DNA of 64,000 nt, taken from positions 15,946,501 to 16,010,500 of the forward strand of contig OZ059896.1 of assembly GCA_964057225.1 (NCBI GenBank). Direction: 5' to 3'. The stretch is from Auanema rhodensis (lineage: Eukaryota; Nematoda; Chromadorea; Rhabditida; Rhabditidae). The position numbers and the translations under genes are program-made. Shown piece after piece: positions 43,074 through 55,390 of the stretch (its first letter is position 1; the number at the start of each line of letters is the position of its first letter). The notes beneath the pieces were generated by a model. That model did not search any database. It worked only from the letters and a program-made list of their open reading frames with translations, and was not told where the DNA came from.

Positions 43074-43390
43074 TTACATAGTATATAGATATAATAGTAA
43101 AAAATGGAAAAAAAACAATATATTTTGAGAGAATTTCGGATAAGAAAAGGAAGAAACATATCTTGAAGATGTTGCTTAAGATGAAAGTTGCAAAGATCAG
43201 GCAAGAGGAAGAGGATAGGAAGACTAAGAGGAGGTAAGCGAGAATGGAAGAAGAACAGGATGATGATCAAAGGAATTATACCATATGTAACAAGTAGATT
43301 TGACATACAAAAATCATTTTAGATAGAGGACAATCATCATCATCTAATATATAATTAGCAGATGTATAAAATAAATTAAACAATTTAAAG

Positions 43391-43398
43391 AGAAAGGA

Positions 43399-43435
<37 letters not shown>

Positions 43436-43446
43436 GAGAGAGAGAA
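43391..43446. repeat. (GA)n microsatellite
   Basis: About 55 bp of AG dinucleotides with one GGG interruption. Confidence 0.9.
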
Positions 43447-45299
43447 AGTATGCCATGTTGGATAACTACTAACTGCTCTTATCGTACTAAGCTTTGACTA
43501 CATACACACAAAGACAATGAGAATAAAAGAAACAATAAAGTAAATCTTTCTTATCTTATACTCATCTAACATCAATCCACTAATATGCCTCTAACAACTT
43601 TTCTTTGATCTGATTAGAAACTATGTACTATGAAAACTAATTGAACTCATGTATGAATAAAGAAAAAAATGTGAATTGAAACTGTATATGTGACATATAA
43701 CTAACTATATAATAGGATTAAGTATAGATAGACATGAAAAATAAATATAAATGTTTTGATTGGACAGACACTCATGTAGGTGGTTGATGATGGCAGGCGC
43801 AAGAGGAAGAGGAGGAAGACAAGAAGATGAGGGGAGGAGGAGGTCCGATGGGGGGGGGGGCGAGGAGGAGGGCTAACGCATAGGAGCTCTGGGCCGACTC
43901 AGAGTTTTGTCCTTTGAGGGTCATATGTCTCTGCTGGCTCACGTACTCTCTGTTATTGGAATTATATTTCTATTCTATTAAAGACTAATAGATATTTTTT
44001 GAGAGATTACATCATTTGGATTACTCGAAGACGATAAACATAGACCTTGGATGTCAGTTTTTCGATGTTATCCAGAACATCGACATCTTCATTACCGGAT
44101 GTGTCGGATGTATTGAGCAAAACCTCAAAAACATTTTTCCGTCTGGTACAGTATCAGTAAGCTCTATTACAGGCTGAGAATAGAAAGAAGGCAGAGGATT
44201 AGAGGGAGAGAAACACGATAATGGGTTCGAAACAAAAACAATTGATTCAAACAGCTATAAATGGCAAATTTCACAAAAATGAGGGAAAAGCTATTGAAAG
44301 CTGTTTCCAGCTGTTCGGTCGGCCAACTAAAAGGACAACGTTTACTTGGTGCCGACACTGTACCAGCTGCAGTTATAGGTTGATGAAGTTTGGAAGGAAG
44401 GGATGAACCTTCTAAAGCTTCCGCTCAAGACGTCTGATGAATGCGCGAGGTGACCGAGTGAATGAATGAATGAAGAAATGACTTGATGATGACTAATAAA
44501 ATGATCTTAAAAGAAAATACAGATGTCTACCTGGATGGCAGGAGGAAATAACCGGAAGAGGAGTGGAAAACGAGAGCAAACGACGCCTTCCGATGTGGTG
44601 AAGCCTGGCTATAGAAATATTGAGAAGGAAACCAACAATTGCCAGTCTTGAAGTTCAAGAAGACAAGTGTGTCTATATTCGGATGAAATAAATAGAATCA
44701 AGAATGGAATTTTTCAAATAATTAAAGCGTTCGATGACTGAAAAGCTTCCAAATTTCGGCAGTGCCTGAGTATAGGAGAGTAGAAGGAGAGCTGAGACGG
44801 AGCTAATCACGCAACATATTTCAAATAACGAACTTTCATGATAAAAACGAAAAAAAAACGAATAAAACTTTTCAATAGATCAACGATGAAATAGATGAAA
44901 ATCTCAAGTTTATGCAGATAAAGCTGAATGTTGAAGAAGTTGAAGACGAGTTATTGAGAACATTTCTTTAGAAAATTGCAATAAAGAAGGCGGCAAAGCT
45001 GATGAGAATGCGGATTATCTGAAACGTATGAAGTAAAATGAAAAAAAGTAGGATAGATGAGAGCAGATGATATGGAGGAGCTGATATATGAACCGACAAA
45101 TGAGATTTATTAAGGTTGAAGCTGGAAGAAAATGGAAGAAAATTGAAACACAGATGCTGAAATGACTTCAAAAAGTTTGACTACTGATAGATATAGTATA
45201 TCATAGTTCTCTTACTCTCTAGATACTTCTCTTTCTTTCTCTCTTTCTCTCTAGCTATCATTCTCTCTCTCATTATCTTTTTGATATTGAACAAAACGA

Positions 45300-45560
45300 A
45301 TTCCCCCTCTGGTTTATTCGTCGAATGGGACCTACACCAGGTTGTTGCTAGCTGACTCCGCCCACAATTCTATTCGTTTCGAAGAAAAGACGATAACGTA
45401 GACGAAGATGAAGATGAAGAAAGAGGGCTTGTAGATGGCGATGGGACCAGTGTCTGAGGGATAGGTGCCACGCCTCTTGTGTTCCTAGACTTTTCCAGCC
45501 TCGTGAGCTCAAATTAGCTTGCCCCACCAGTGGCCGTAGCCAATGGGCTCATCGTCAGGT
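45300..45560 (-). promoter_or_regulatory. GC-richer island, candidate collagen promoter
   Basis: It stands out in AT-rich surroundings and contains GACTCCGCCCAC (near 45355), CCACGCCTCTTG (near 45468) and GTAGCCAATGGGC (near 45536; a CCAAT box). It lies 3.7 kb upstream of the collagen start on the minus-strand side. It could also be an unrecognised non-coding exon. Inference from composition and motifs only. Confidence 0.3.
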
Positions 45561-46278
45561 CATCTCTTGAAATCCTTCATGATATACATGAGTGGAATCA
45601 TATTATGATGGAAGGATAAATCTTAGAATAATTGTTTTTCAAATTGAAATTCAATCAGTAAGATATGGATTGGATGAGGATTAACAAGAAGGTTATTAGG
45701 TCAATTATGCCTGAGGCAAATGAATAGGAGATACAAAAGTAGATTGAAAACAAAAAATAAAAATAAAGGTTAATCAAGGTAGGTAGTACAAGGAAGGAAT
45801 TCTACAAGAATCATGTCTGATGTGTCATGATACGGATATATGAATGATTGGCTAACTAATGATACTAACGAAGCTGTTCAGTTCATGTCACAAAATTGAT
45901 TTTCACTTCAGGTAATATCAAGTTGATTGCGCCGTCATAAACGGTCAATTCAGCCGGTTAACAATCGTTAAAAGTCCATTTTCATGCATGTTAATAGTCT
46001 ACGAGAAAACGCAATGTTAATCATTATTCTCATCATCACAAATCTATCCATTCATCCATCTGTCTTCTCTTCTTGTGTCCTCAACTTGTGGTAAAAATCT
46101 AATGATCAGTTGTTGAATAGATCTGATGATCACATCGTATATAAGAAATGAAAAAGAGGGAATAATTTTAAAAGAGAGATATATAGAGAGAGAAAGAGAG
46201 AACAAGAGGGAAAAATAAATGAATTGAGAATGAAGAGCGTAAAGAATCATAGAGAGACAAGGTAACTTAGTTTGAAAG

Positions 46279-46323
46279 AGATACAGAGAGAGAGAGAGAG
46301 GTAGAGAGAGAGAAAGAGAAAGA
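46279..46323. repeat. GA-rich simple repeat
   Basis: A short AGAGAGAG tract interrupted by GGTAGAG and AAAGAG. Confidence 0.85.
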
Positions 46324-46611
46324 GTAAAAAGAAGTTTTTATGATGAAATGCGTTTCGGGACCTCCATTACAGTTTCTTTCTAGTGTTTATGAGAAAATGC
46401 CGGTACTAATTAAATCGTAAATGATTATAAAGTATTTTTGAGGTCGCATCATTGCTTTAAGCTAATCATTCTCATTATATTTTTTTATTAAAAACAATGA
46501 AATATAATAGATTATATTTTATTTTGAATGACCTATCAGATAGATTTACATTCTTTTATAAATTTATTAAAGACTGATGTTGATAAACTATATGTTAAGC
46601 TATACATTGTT

Positions 46612-46680
46612 TCACGTAAAATATGACGCACACGTGAAATTGCTCACATGTGCAGTAAATGCTCACGTGATTCACGTGAA
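46612..46680. promoter_or_regulatory. Cluster of CACGTG / CACATGTG E-box palindromes
   Basis: CACGTG occurs at 46631, 46664 and 46673, CACATGTG at 46645, and a half-matching TTCACGTAAA at 46611, all within 70 bp. Such sites are bound by bHLH and bHLH-PAS factors (MXL/HLH-30, HIF/AHR class). Clustering at this density is unlikely by chance in AT-rich DNA. The target gene is not clear; the collagen start is 5 kb away. Confidence 0.45.
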
Positions 46681-48195
46681 CAACATTTCTTCATTATAAT
46701 TGACAGCATTTAAAGATTTTCTTTCTGCCAGCACGGTTGTTCATGTCATTAAATTCTTTAAATAAACTTGACCTATGGCGCAATGTCATGCTGCTTGAAA
46801 TCCGTTATCGTTCGAGCTTTCCCAGGCATTGTTCTGTCAGTATAACTCAATTCATTGACTTCTTTACTGTTTCAAACGAATCCAAAATCGGATTATATTT
46901 AATAATATATAACAAAAAGAATTAAGTTAATCTATAAATTCTGTAGGTTTTGAGGTGAAATTGAGAAAAAAATTGATTTGAAAGCCAAATCGAGAGGGAG
47001 CGAAATGCAAAATGAATGGCCGGAGAGTCGTTTGTACTGTTCAACAGCTCATTATGAATTCCAGTGGTAATACCTACTTGTTTCAAAACTATTGCCGGAA
47101 TATTGTCAAAGAATGCTGCTGTTCAGGTTGTAGTCGGCGGTTAATGGCATTACTATAAAAGGGGAAAGGTCGATGACGTCATGTGTAGCAAGCCTAATCT
47201 TGTAGATTACTGTATATTCATTTGACAATCGGTTGATGATGTAACGGGGTGGGGGATGAATACGAAAAATAACGACAAATTGTGTGTGTGAATATATAAA
47301 AAGAATTATAATAAGATTCACACATTAATGGCTAAGACCCTTCAGATGTATACATACATCAAGCTAACCATATGTATATATGTAGATCTTATATTAGAAA
47401 ACCGGAAGAATCTTTCCTTTTTATTTTTTGGATATATCCGCTCTTTGACTCCCCTTCCCTCATAATCTATTTCACAACATTGAATTCCATTTCATTCTTA
47501 TCATTTTTCTTTAAAATAATAAATATTAAGTATAGAATAAAAATAAATACAAGATATAAATATTATATTTGTATTTATTTTTCAAACAAAAAACAAACAA
47601 ACACGCGACTTTTTAAAAACTGCCACCTTTTTTTCTAAAAAAGGGTCATATGCATTCCCTTAACATTAAGCTTAAGTTGTAAATGATTAACAAGTTTCCA
47701 AGTCTAAATTTTCTGATGAATCCCGATAAGCCTGAGAATTAGAAACATGTATTTCTTCCCGAAACGGAAAAAAAATACCGATTAAAGAAGAATTCTCATG
47801 CTATTGAGCAAATCATCGACAGGTGACTGACTTGTTATAACAAAAATTAGTTATAGACCGTTGGCTTAATGTAAGAATAAGGTTGTGACGCAATCTTGTA
47901 CCTGACTCTACATCCATTAATTGCCAATTTTCAATGAGATAGACTTGAATAACTCATAATAATAAAGACAATTTCGCCATTTCTGTGTTATTTCTCAGTG
48001 ATGTATACAGAAGATTTGAAATTCGAATGTCTTTAATGTTTTCTCTATGTTTTCGCATTATAACCATTGACTGTTTTCAAAAGATTATGCTTATCATTAT
48101 TGCGCAACCAAGAAAGATAATTTCAAGTTAAGAATGAATCAACTATCATAGGTTGAATAATAACTTAATATTAAAACTTAAAACTAGGAAGAGAG

Positions 48196-48235
48196 GAAAA
48201 GAAAGAGAGAGAGAGAAAGAGAGAGAGAGAGAAAA
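48196..48235. repeat. GA-rich simple repeat
   Basis: An AGAAAGAGAGAG tract. A similar CT-rich tract lies at about 48395-48430. Confidence 0.85.
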
Positions 48236-49115
48236 TAAAAAGAAAAAAGAAGAAGACATGTTTGAAGTCTCTTTATAGGAGGTAATTGCATAATTGATTA
48301 GTTTGAATTTCAATATGCTTTCCACTGAAACATAGTGGGTTGGTGAAGTAGCTGCAGAAGGTATTGTTCTTCCGTCAATTGACTTACCTCAGGCTCATTC
48401 TCTCTTTCTCTCTCTCTTTCTTTTTCTCTTGCATCATTACATATCTTTTCTTTCTCTTTAGCATTTTCTTGGTGCTCTTGATGAATATGAGGAAGGCTCG
48501 AAATCTCGTACCTCTTTCGTCACAAGAATATTTTATTCATTCAAACTCGTCTATTGAGCTTTCGCCATTGAGCTTATGCTGTACATGAACAATATTCTCT
48601 CTAACCTTACTCTCTTTATCCTTCTTTTTCTCTCATTTTCTCTTAATTTCACATCTCATACATGGGTTAGCAGGAAAGAAGACACACGTCTATGTATTTT
48701 GATTTGAGGGTTTTACTTATTTTCAAATGAAATATATTATATACATATAAAGTTCGATGTACTACGTTTATTACAATAACAAATAAATAAATTTAATATC
48801 TCAAGCCACATGTTTTTAAAAAAAAACTTTATTAAACAACTTAGTTTTATCATATCAAATAAGCTTGATGCAATATTTTTGAAAATACCCTTCGCTCTTC
48901 CTTTACTGTAGGATTTAGAAAAGACTCATAGTTCCATAGCTTTAGATTCATAAAATTATTGATAAGTTGAAGAACAAATGTTTCTGTGCGTGTTCAATAA
49001 AATATTTTTTTCATTATAAAAATCAATAAAATACATAGTTTATATATATATATATTATAATTATATAATTACAACTAAATGTGAGAAAAAAAAAGAATTA
49101 TTTTTCAATTTACAG

Positions 49116-49773
49116 TTAACGTATCAATGTTTCACATCGCTTTCCTGTATATCCAATGTTGCATAGGCATGTCAGAGTTGTCGTCGTTCCAAGACAAATG
49201 CCACGTCCATTACAATCTCTGGCAGATTCACAGATGGCTGCAATTCAATTAGTTTATCTGATATGAAGAAATGATCAGAAAGTTATTACTATCTTCACAG
49301 TTTTTGCCGGAAAAGCCGATAGAGCAAGCACATATGTATGTTGTCTTTGTTCCCAAACATGTCCCACGATTGTTACAGTCTACTGCCTCACAAGATTTCT
49401 TAAAAACTATTAATTATTCTTTGCAAAAAGCTTAAACAACGTACAGGAATGAGCGTTTCTAAAGTATTTACATGCTTTGCAGCTGATTCAAATGTATTGT
49501 TAATATGATTTGACTATAATAATGAAATATAAAGTAAATCATGAAATGGGATTAACTTATACCAGATCTCCTTCTATGGTTTGAACTACATTCTCATGAA
49601 CATTCTTAGCTTTATCCACAAGTTTGGTTACATCTGTTTTAATTTCTTGTAATGTTGCTTCCGAAACATTCTGAAGAAATTTCAATATTAACAGCATTTT
49701 CTACATTTTTAGCAACCTGACAATCAGCAATACTGGCTAAACAAACGAGTAAAATGAAACCTAGTCTATACAT
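49116..49773 (-). CDS. Small secreted protein with two EGF-like domains
   Basis: Five exons (49773-49717, 49670-49563, 49513-49445, 49398-49290, 49237-49116) join to 154 residues. A signal peptide (FILLVCLASIADC) is followed by an amphipathic helical region of about 55 residues with N-glycosylation-type NVS and NNT sites, then two EGF-like modules with regular six-Cys spacing. The first runs SCEAVDCNNRGTCLG...ICACSIGFSGKNCE; the second, CESARDCNGRGICLG...CLCNIGYTGKRCE. There is no TM segment or GPI signal, so it should be secreted. The specific family is not recognised. The ATG is preceded by an ATATTTAG acceptor 9 nt upstream. The next gene upstream on the same strand is also EGF-like. Confidence 0.82.
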
Positions 49774-50099
49774 GACTCAATTCTAAATATATGTAAGTAA
49801 GAAATATAAAATATATTATATGATAGAAACTTGAGGAACAACACTAAAACTTGCCTCTGCTATGAAGAGTTTATTCGCAAACTGAAATCTGTAGAGTCAG
49901 ATTGAAGGAATACCTCTATGACGTTCACAACTGGTAACTAAAATTACTTTCATAATCCTTCACACTCTCGTGTAGTCCAATTATGAAGTTAGATCAGGTT
50001 GATAATAGGCGCTAGTACGAGAGCTTTCTTTTCACTATCCATTAGGCAATCTTCATCTCAATAGCTATTCTATCTATTCATCTCTTGATCGTGTACCTC

Positions 50100-50157
<58 letters not shown>

Positions 50158-52265
50158 AATAGTGTACTTCTATACTCATCTATATTCAATCTCTTCACCT
50201 TTTTTCTTTGAAAAACGGACTGGATCCATAGACAGTTAGCCAGGCATCAACTTCCCCAAAACCGGTGATTCAACATCAAACGAAAGTAAATTGGCCAATG
50301 TAACCAGAAAATACCTGTACTATTGTCAGAAAGAAACATGTATTATACTAGTTTTTCCATAGTATCTGAATGAGAAAAGTAAAGTTCAGCTTTTCATGTT
50401 ATAATTCAATTAATTTTTTTATAAATATTTATAAATAATAAATAACAAAACAATATATAAATATATTTATGTTATAATGTTGTTTTTATTTCTTTTTTTA
50501 AGATATCTTTATAATATTATAAATAGAAATGAATCATTATATTAACTAACTTTAAGAAATATAAGTTAGATTATCCTTATATAAATATATATTTATAATC
50601 TTGATGAACTATTTTATTTTTATTAGAACTCGATTATAAACATAAAAAATATTTCGATATACAATGAAGAATTAGATTTATATAAAGATATGCTTTGTTA
50701 ACTATTATATATAGTTAGTTAGTTTGTTAGTTATTCTCTAAATTAAAAAATTTATTTCATTCAAAGTATTTCCATAATTAGATAAACTGAGGCAACAAAC
50801 TTTATTTTTAAACATTAAGAGGATTCTAACATCCACATTATTTCGGATCACTAGTTAAGTAGATGTTAATTAACCTTTTCAAATTAATTTCTTCTTCTTT
50901 GTCTTTTAGTTTGAAAAAAAAACTCGCTATTCTCTTTGATACTTTAATTATGAAAAGATGGCTAAGAAGAAAAAAAACGGCTGAATTAAACCATAGTTCT
51001 CACATGTGACAAGAAATACTCATTACAGTATTACCATTTATAGAGAGAGAGAGAGAACATACGATTTAAGAGAGTATAAGGAAGTATTCTGATTAATAGA
51101 AAAAACTGAAAAGTTTGAAATTGGAAGGTATCTGATCTTTAATTGACCGTTTATAGTTTGACGTCGTCAAAAAACACACAGACATACACCAATGAATTTA
51201 TGCAAATTGAGATAAATATATAATAAAATAAATAAAAAAAAACATATTATTAGATATAACTATATGGTGTAATTGAATTAACTATATATCATATAAATTG
51301 ATATTATCCTCTAAAACTAACGGCACTAACACATAGTATTATGACAAAGCAATAGCATAGTACGATTCGTTGTAGTTCCAGTTCATTTTAACATTACAGG
51401 AAATGAAATACTTTATATTTATTACTTGAAGATATCAAACAACTAAAAAATTAAAAAAACTACAAAATAGAACATAATATTTGAACAAACGGTATTAAGA
51501 AGAAGAAGTAATAAGTATATCTGAATTTGATATAATTTTTATTTTTAAATGTTTTATATAACTTTTCTCTTTACGAAAACAACAATTGAACATAATTTCT
51601 TTCTTCTTATCAAGGAATAATCATTAAACTAATAAATTGTTTATGTGAATACATATGAAATAAAAGAGAAATGACTCATTTCCGGCAGTTTTTTAAATAA
51701 CCAACATACCCCTCTAACCAACATACCAACCTTTTTTCTTTAACAACTCTCTATCTTGTATGTCATATGTCTGTTTTGAAGCACACGATTACAAGAACCC
51801 TTATTACTTGAAGCTTAGAAAAAATCTAATAAATGAGAAATAATTATGACCTTTAGAATGTTTTTCAAGTTTGAAATAAGTTTAATAAAATTCCGACAAA
51901 AAAGGTGAAATAACGGTGGTCCTTTATTACTGGACAGGCGCCCTTTCGTTAACCTTATTACAACTTTTAAAAAGTTATTATATGATTTCAATAACATTTA
52001 AGTTCATATTTCAAACATTACTGTGTAGATTGGCAAAAAAAACATAAACTTTACTAGTACGGTTTATTAAATGTACATACACATAATGAATAAAAAGTAT
52101 TAATTAATTATTTTTTTAATTTTTTTTTCATAAATATTTCTTTTTTTTAATTTCTGAAACGTTTATGTTATTGCTATTGATGCTTTGTTTTTTGGATGAA
52201 CTTGTAGATCAAAAAATCAAAAAATATATAATAATGGCAAATCCTAAGTTGGGTTTGCTTAACTT
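49774..52265. other. AT-rich intergenic region with (CT)n repeat
   Basis: No gene seen. It contains a CT microsatellite at 50107-50154 and very AT-rich sequence at 50400-51650. A 60-codon frame near 51815-51997 has no domain. Confidence 0.5.
50107..50154. repeat. (CT)n microsatellite
   Basis: About 48 bp of pure CT dinucleotides upstream of the two-EGF gene. Confidence 0.95.
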
Positions 52266-53243
52266 TCAAACATCTTCAACTGAAGGTTGCCTGATAAGTT
52301 GTTGTTGCTGTTGAATTATAGTTGATGATTGTGGAGATTTCTTTGATTCATTTACAGCTCTATGTCGTTTTCCACTTATTTCAATAATAGCAAATAACGC
52401 TGTAATTCCAATTATTCCACAAAGTATGTAAAACATGGAAGCTTGTTCCTGCATCATTTCTGCTGACTGAATTTCTTTCTTACATTCAATTGATAAACGT
52501 TTTGATTTGGATAGTACATTCCTATTTTCCAAGATTCGTTTCTGTGCTCGTATGATGTAGATTTCGAACTCAAGCGAAGGTGGGCCGTGTGAACTGAAAG
52601 GACAGCATGACGTCATGTACATAGGTGACACAATGTTTTTTTTTTTGTGAAATTATTCTTTTTAATGTTGAATAAACTGACTTGAAGCAGAATGGTCCTT
52701 CATCTTCATTACAGTTACATACCTGAATAGTGAAATGAGAAAAACGAGGATGAAGATATAAGGTATAATCTCTGAACACACTTACCTCAATCTCTCTATT
52801 CTCATCCGACTGGCAGCGAGCTTGTATAGTAGTTGAGAAATTCGATTTTGCTAATACATCCCGACAACAAAAAACATAAAAGGTACATTGAATGCAAAAA
52901 TGTGAGGAAAAACCTTAGTTTGAGTTTGTTGGCCCTATAGCATGATGTGATCCGTTCGCAGTACTGTCCTTCAAAACCTTCGAAGCATAAACATCTGAAA
53001 GACCTTTGAGAGACGAAACATCAACGTAACTAACTGTACTGAGTTTGGACATTGAGTATATCTATGATGAGTGCCTTGTAAATCACAAATATTCGGAGCT
53101 TCTCCTAATATGGATGCTTAGAAGATTTTAAACGATTAACGGTAACACTTACTTGATATAGATATTCTAGGTAATAACATAAAAAATAAAAGAATTGAAC
53201 AGAATAGGTTTTTAGCTACAGCTTTTCTATGTGCCTCCAACAT
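52266..53243 (-). CDS. Single-pass EGF-like membrane protein
   Basis: The likely start is at 53243, with a signal peptide (LFCSILLFFMLLPRIS). Cys-rich exons follow: about 53131-53042 (NICDLQGTHHRYTQC), 52994-52914 (CLCFEGFEGQYCERI), about 52851-52787 (QARCQSDENREIE) and 52722-52686 (VCNCNEDEGPFCF). The last exon (52597-52266) holds a charged stalk, one TM helix (FYILCGIIGITALFAIIEI) and a Gln-rich cytosolic tail ending QPSVEDV. The last three exons join perfectly. Exon 3, in the EGF-consistent frame, does not match the phase of exon 2 or exon 4, so there is either an unseen splice site, an assembly indel or a real frameshift. The family is not identified; the tail ends in Val, as in class-type PDZ ligands. 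Confidence 0.6.
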
Positions 53244-55390
53244 TGTTCTTAGATTGAACAACTATTAGTTCAAAAGGAGAAGAGAATATTAGATGGCTTG
53301 AAGCCTAAAACCTAAATGAAAAGAAGACTTCTTTCTAAATTCCAAAACATTTTTTTCTTTTATATATAACCAACACTATGAGGTAAATATTAGCTTATTT
53401 TCTAGTTGCAAAATATGTATTTCATTCTCACTTTTATCTTTATATGATAACAAAATAAAATTTGTAACGTGATATAGTTGAACCTTGTATATTCGTTTTG
53501 TTACATTTGTTGTTGGATAAGTACTTTCAATACTCATTCAGCAGTACTATGTCCTGAAATTTCATTATAACATATTTATTCGTTTGAGTCGTACAACTCA
53601 ATTAAGATTATTTTAGGAATTAAGATCATATCGTCTTATCGTTTTTAAAAAAAACTATAATCTACTCTATTAACCATGTGAAACCCGAAACTATTTATAT
53701 TTAGTAAGGTCATTGGTCATGAATCCATCATGTAACTGGTTCTGCTTTATGATCTACGACAAGCAGCATTTTATCACAGATCAACAATTCAATTAGTGAC
53801 TGACAAAGCGGGTATATCATTTGATCTACGGAATATAATTTTTTGGAAATTGTCCTCTAATCACATCTAGAAAATCAGATGAAAGCTTGAAAGAGTTTTG
53901 AAAATACATGCTTGAAGTCATTCTCTCACTTACTTCTGATTTACGATTTTTGAACCAAAAATAGTGAACAAACATTGTCGTTTTCGATTGTTTAAGTGCT
54001 TGTGACTTGTCAACATATCAATACATACACGTTAAACTGTGTATGAAAGTGTCAGAACGATGATCCAAATCTACATATCATGGTATGACCTAAAGTCATA
54101 GCAATGAAAGGATTGTAAGATATGAGGTTGATCTCTGATGTCTTATATACATGGAAAAAACTTTCCAATATGATGTTTATAAGGAAATTAGCTATTAACT
54201 ATCTTATGTAAGTCAGTTCGATATTCTTTTGAAATCGAATACAAACTCTCTTACAAGATGATACAACAAAGATGATAGGAGAATGCTTTTGTTCGGATAT
54301 GTATGTCCTATCGGAAGTTGGCACATGAATTAAATCGAATCAAACAATAGCTTCGTTTTGTGGAATTGTTGAGAAATACAAGAAAAATCTCATCTATTGG
54401 TTGATGCATATGGAATTTTTGTTGAAAATCACAAAAGAAATCAAAGTGATCAGTGTTGCGACACATTTTTCGAAGTTGTAACTCGATTCACTTCATCAAC
54501 ATCATGGCTACGGTTCGTAGTAACGGTTTGAGAACGAAAGGAATGTTTCACCCATGACCTTATATGAAATATCCCATATCACATAGTTAACGAAAGAACA
54601 AACGCTTTCATCACCTAATTTGTTGATTGATAGAATCCTTTACGTCAATCAAAGAAATTTTTTTCTGAACTATTACAATAAAGCCGAATAAAATTGCAAT
54701 AGCTTGCATATACTATTTCTTTATATAGTCACAGAAATAAATAACTGACAACTGGACATTTTCTTAGAAATACACATAGTTAACGATTTTGTTTCTATCT
54801 CTCTCTCACTCCACCTCTCTTTTTATTTCTTTTCTCTCTATTCTTTTCTCTTTCTTTCTTTTTCTTTGTTACCCTTCCTCTCTTGCGCTTATCTCTTCCC
54901 ACTTTCTCCGTCTCTCCCTCTCTATTTCCTATCGTCTATATTTCTCTCTCTTTTTTGCAAAATATTAACTTTACTTCAGTTTTTTGTCAATTTTTAAATT
55001 TAAACTTTCACAAAAAAACATTTTCCTTTCTATTTTTTCGTAAATCATTGCTAAAAATTCTTTGCTCTTTCCCCTACTTATGCTCTAGTCATGGTTGAGT
55101 CTTCTTTCTCTCTTTCTATGACTCTTCATTTCTCTCTCTATCTCTCATATAAATTCTCTTACTATTTTTCTATTTCCGATTATTTCTTTAGTCACATTGC
55201 CACTCTATTGCCTACATATGTGAAGAACATCTACGATACCGTATGCCTCCTGGAAGAAATGTAGGCGGAGCTTATCGTAAAACTGTATACATGGCAAAAG
55301 TATATATATACACATAGTTAGGCCAGACGAAAGTCGAAATATATCCTTTTCTCGATTTGTTTTAAAAAAAACAAAGTATATATTGCGAGC
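53244..55390. other. Intergenic region between divergent genes
   Basis: I see no gene. Pyrimidine-rich simple sequence lies at 54790-54960 and 55090-55150. It presumably holds the divergent promoters of the EGF-like membrane protein (minus) and the dehydrogenase (plus). Confidence 0.5.

Larger units (their letters stand above)
41633..49115. other. Long collagen upstream region, rich in simple repeats
   Basis: No gene is supported over 7.5 kb. The region contains GA-rich tracts, a G run at 43851-43860, GC-richer islands at about 40130-40200 (inside the collagen intron), 43795-43920 and 45300-45560, and a CACGTG cluster at 46630-46680. It probably holds the 5' UTR and control elements of the collagen gene, and perhaps the 3' flank of the EGF gene at its far end. 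Confidence 0.4.

Noticed and set aside
42827-43306. 159-codon minus-strand frame
   Set aside because: Contains a GA-repeat-derived Ser/Leu tract; no sign of a protein family.
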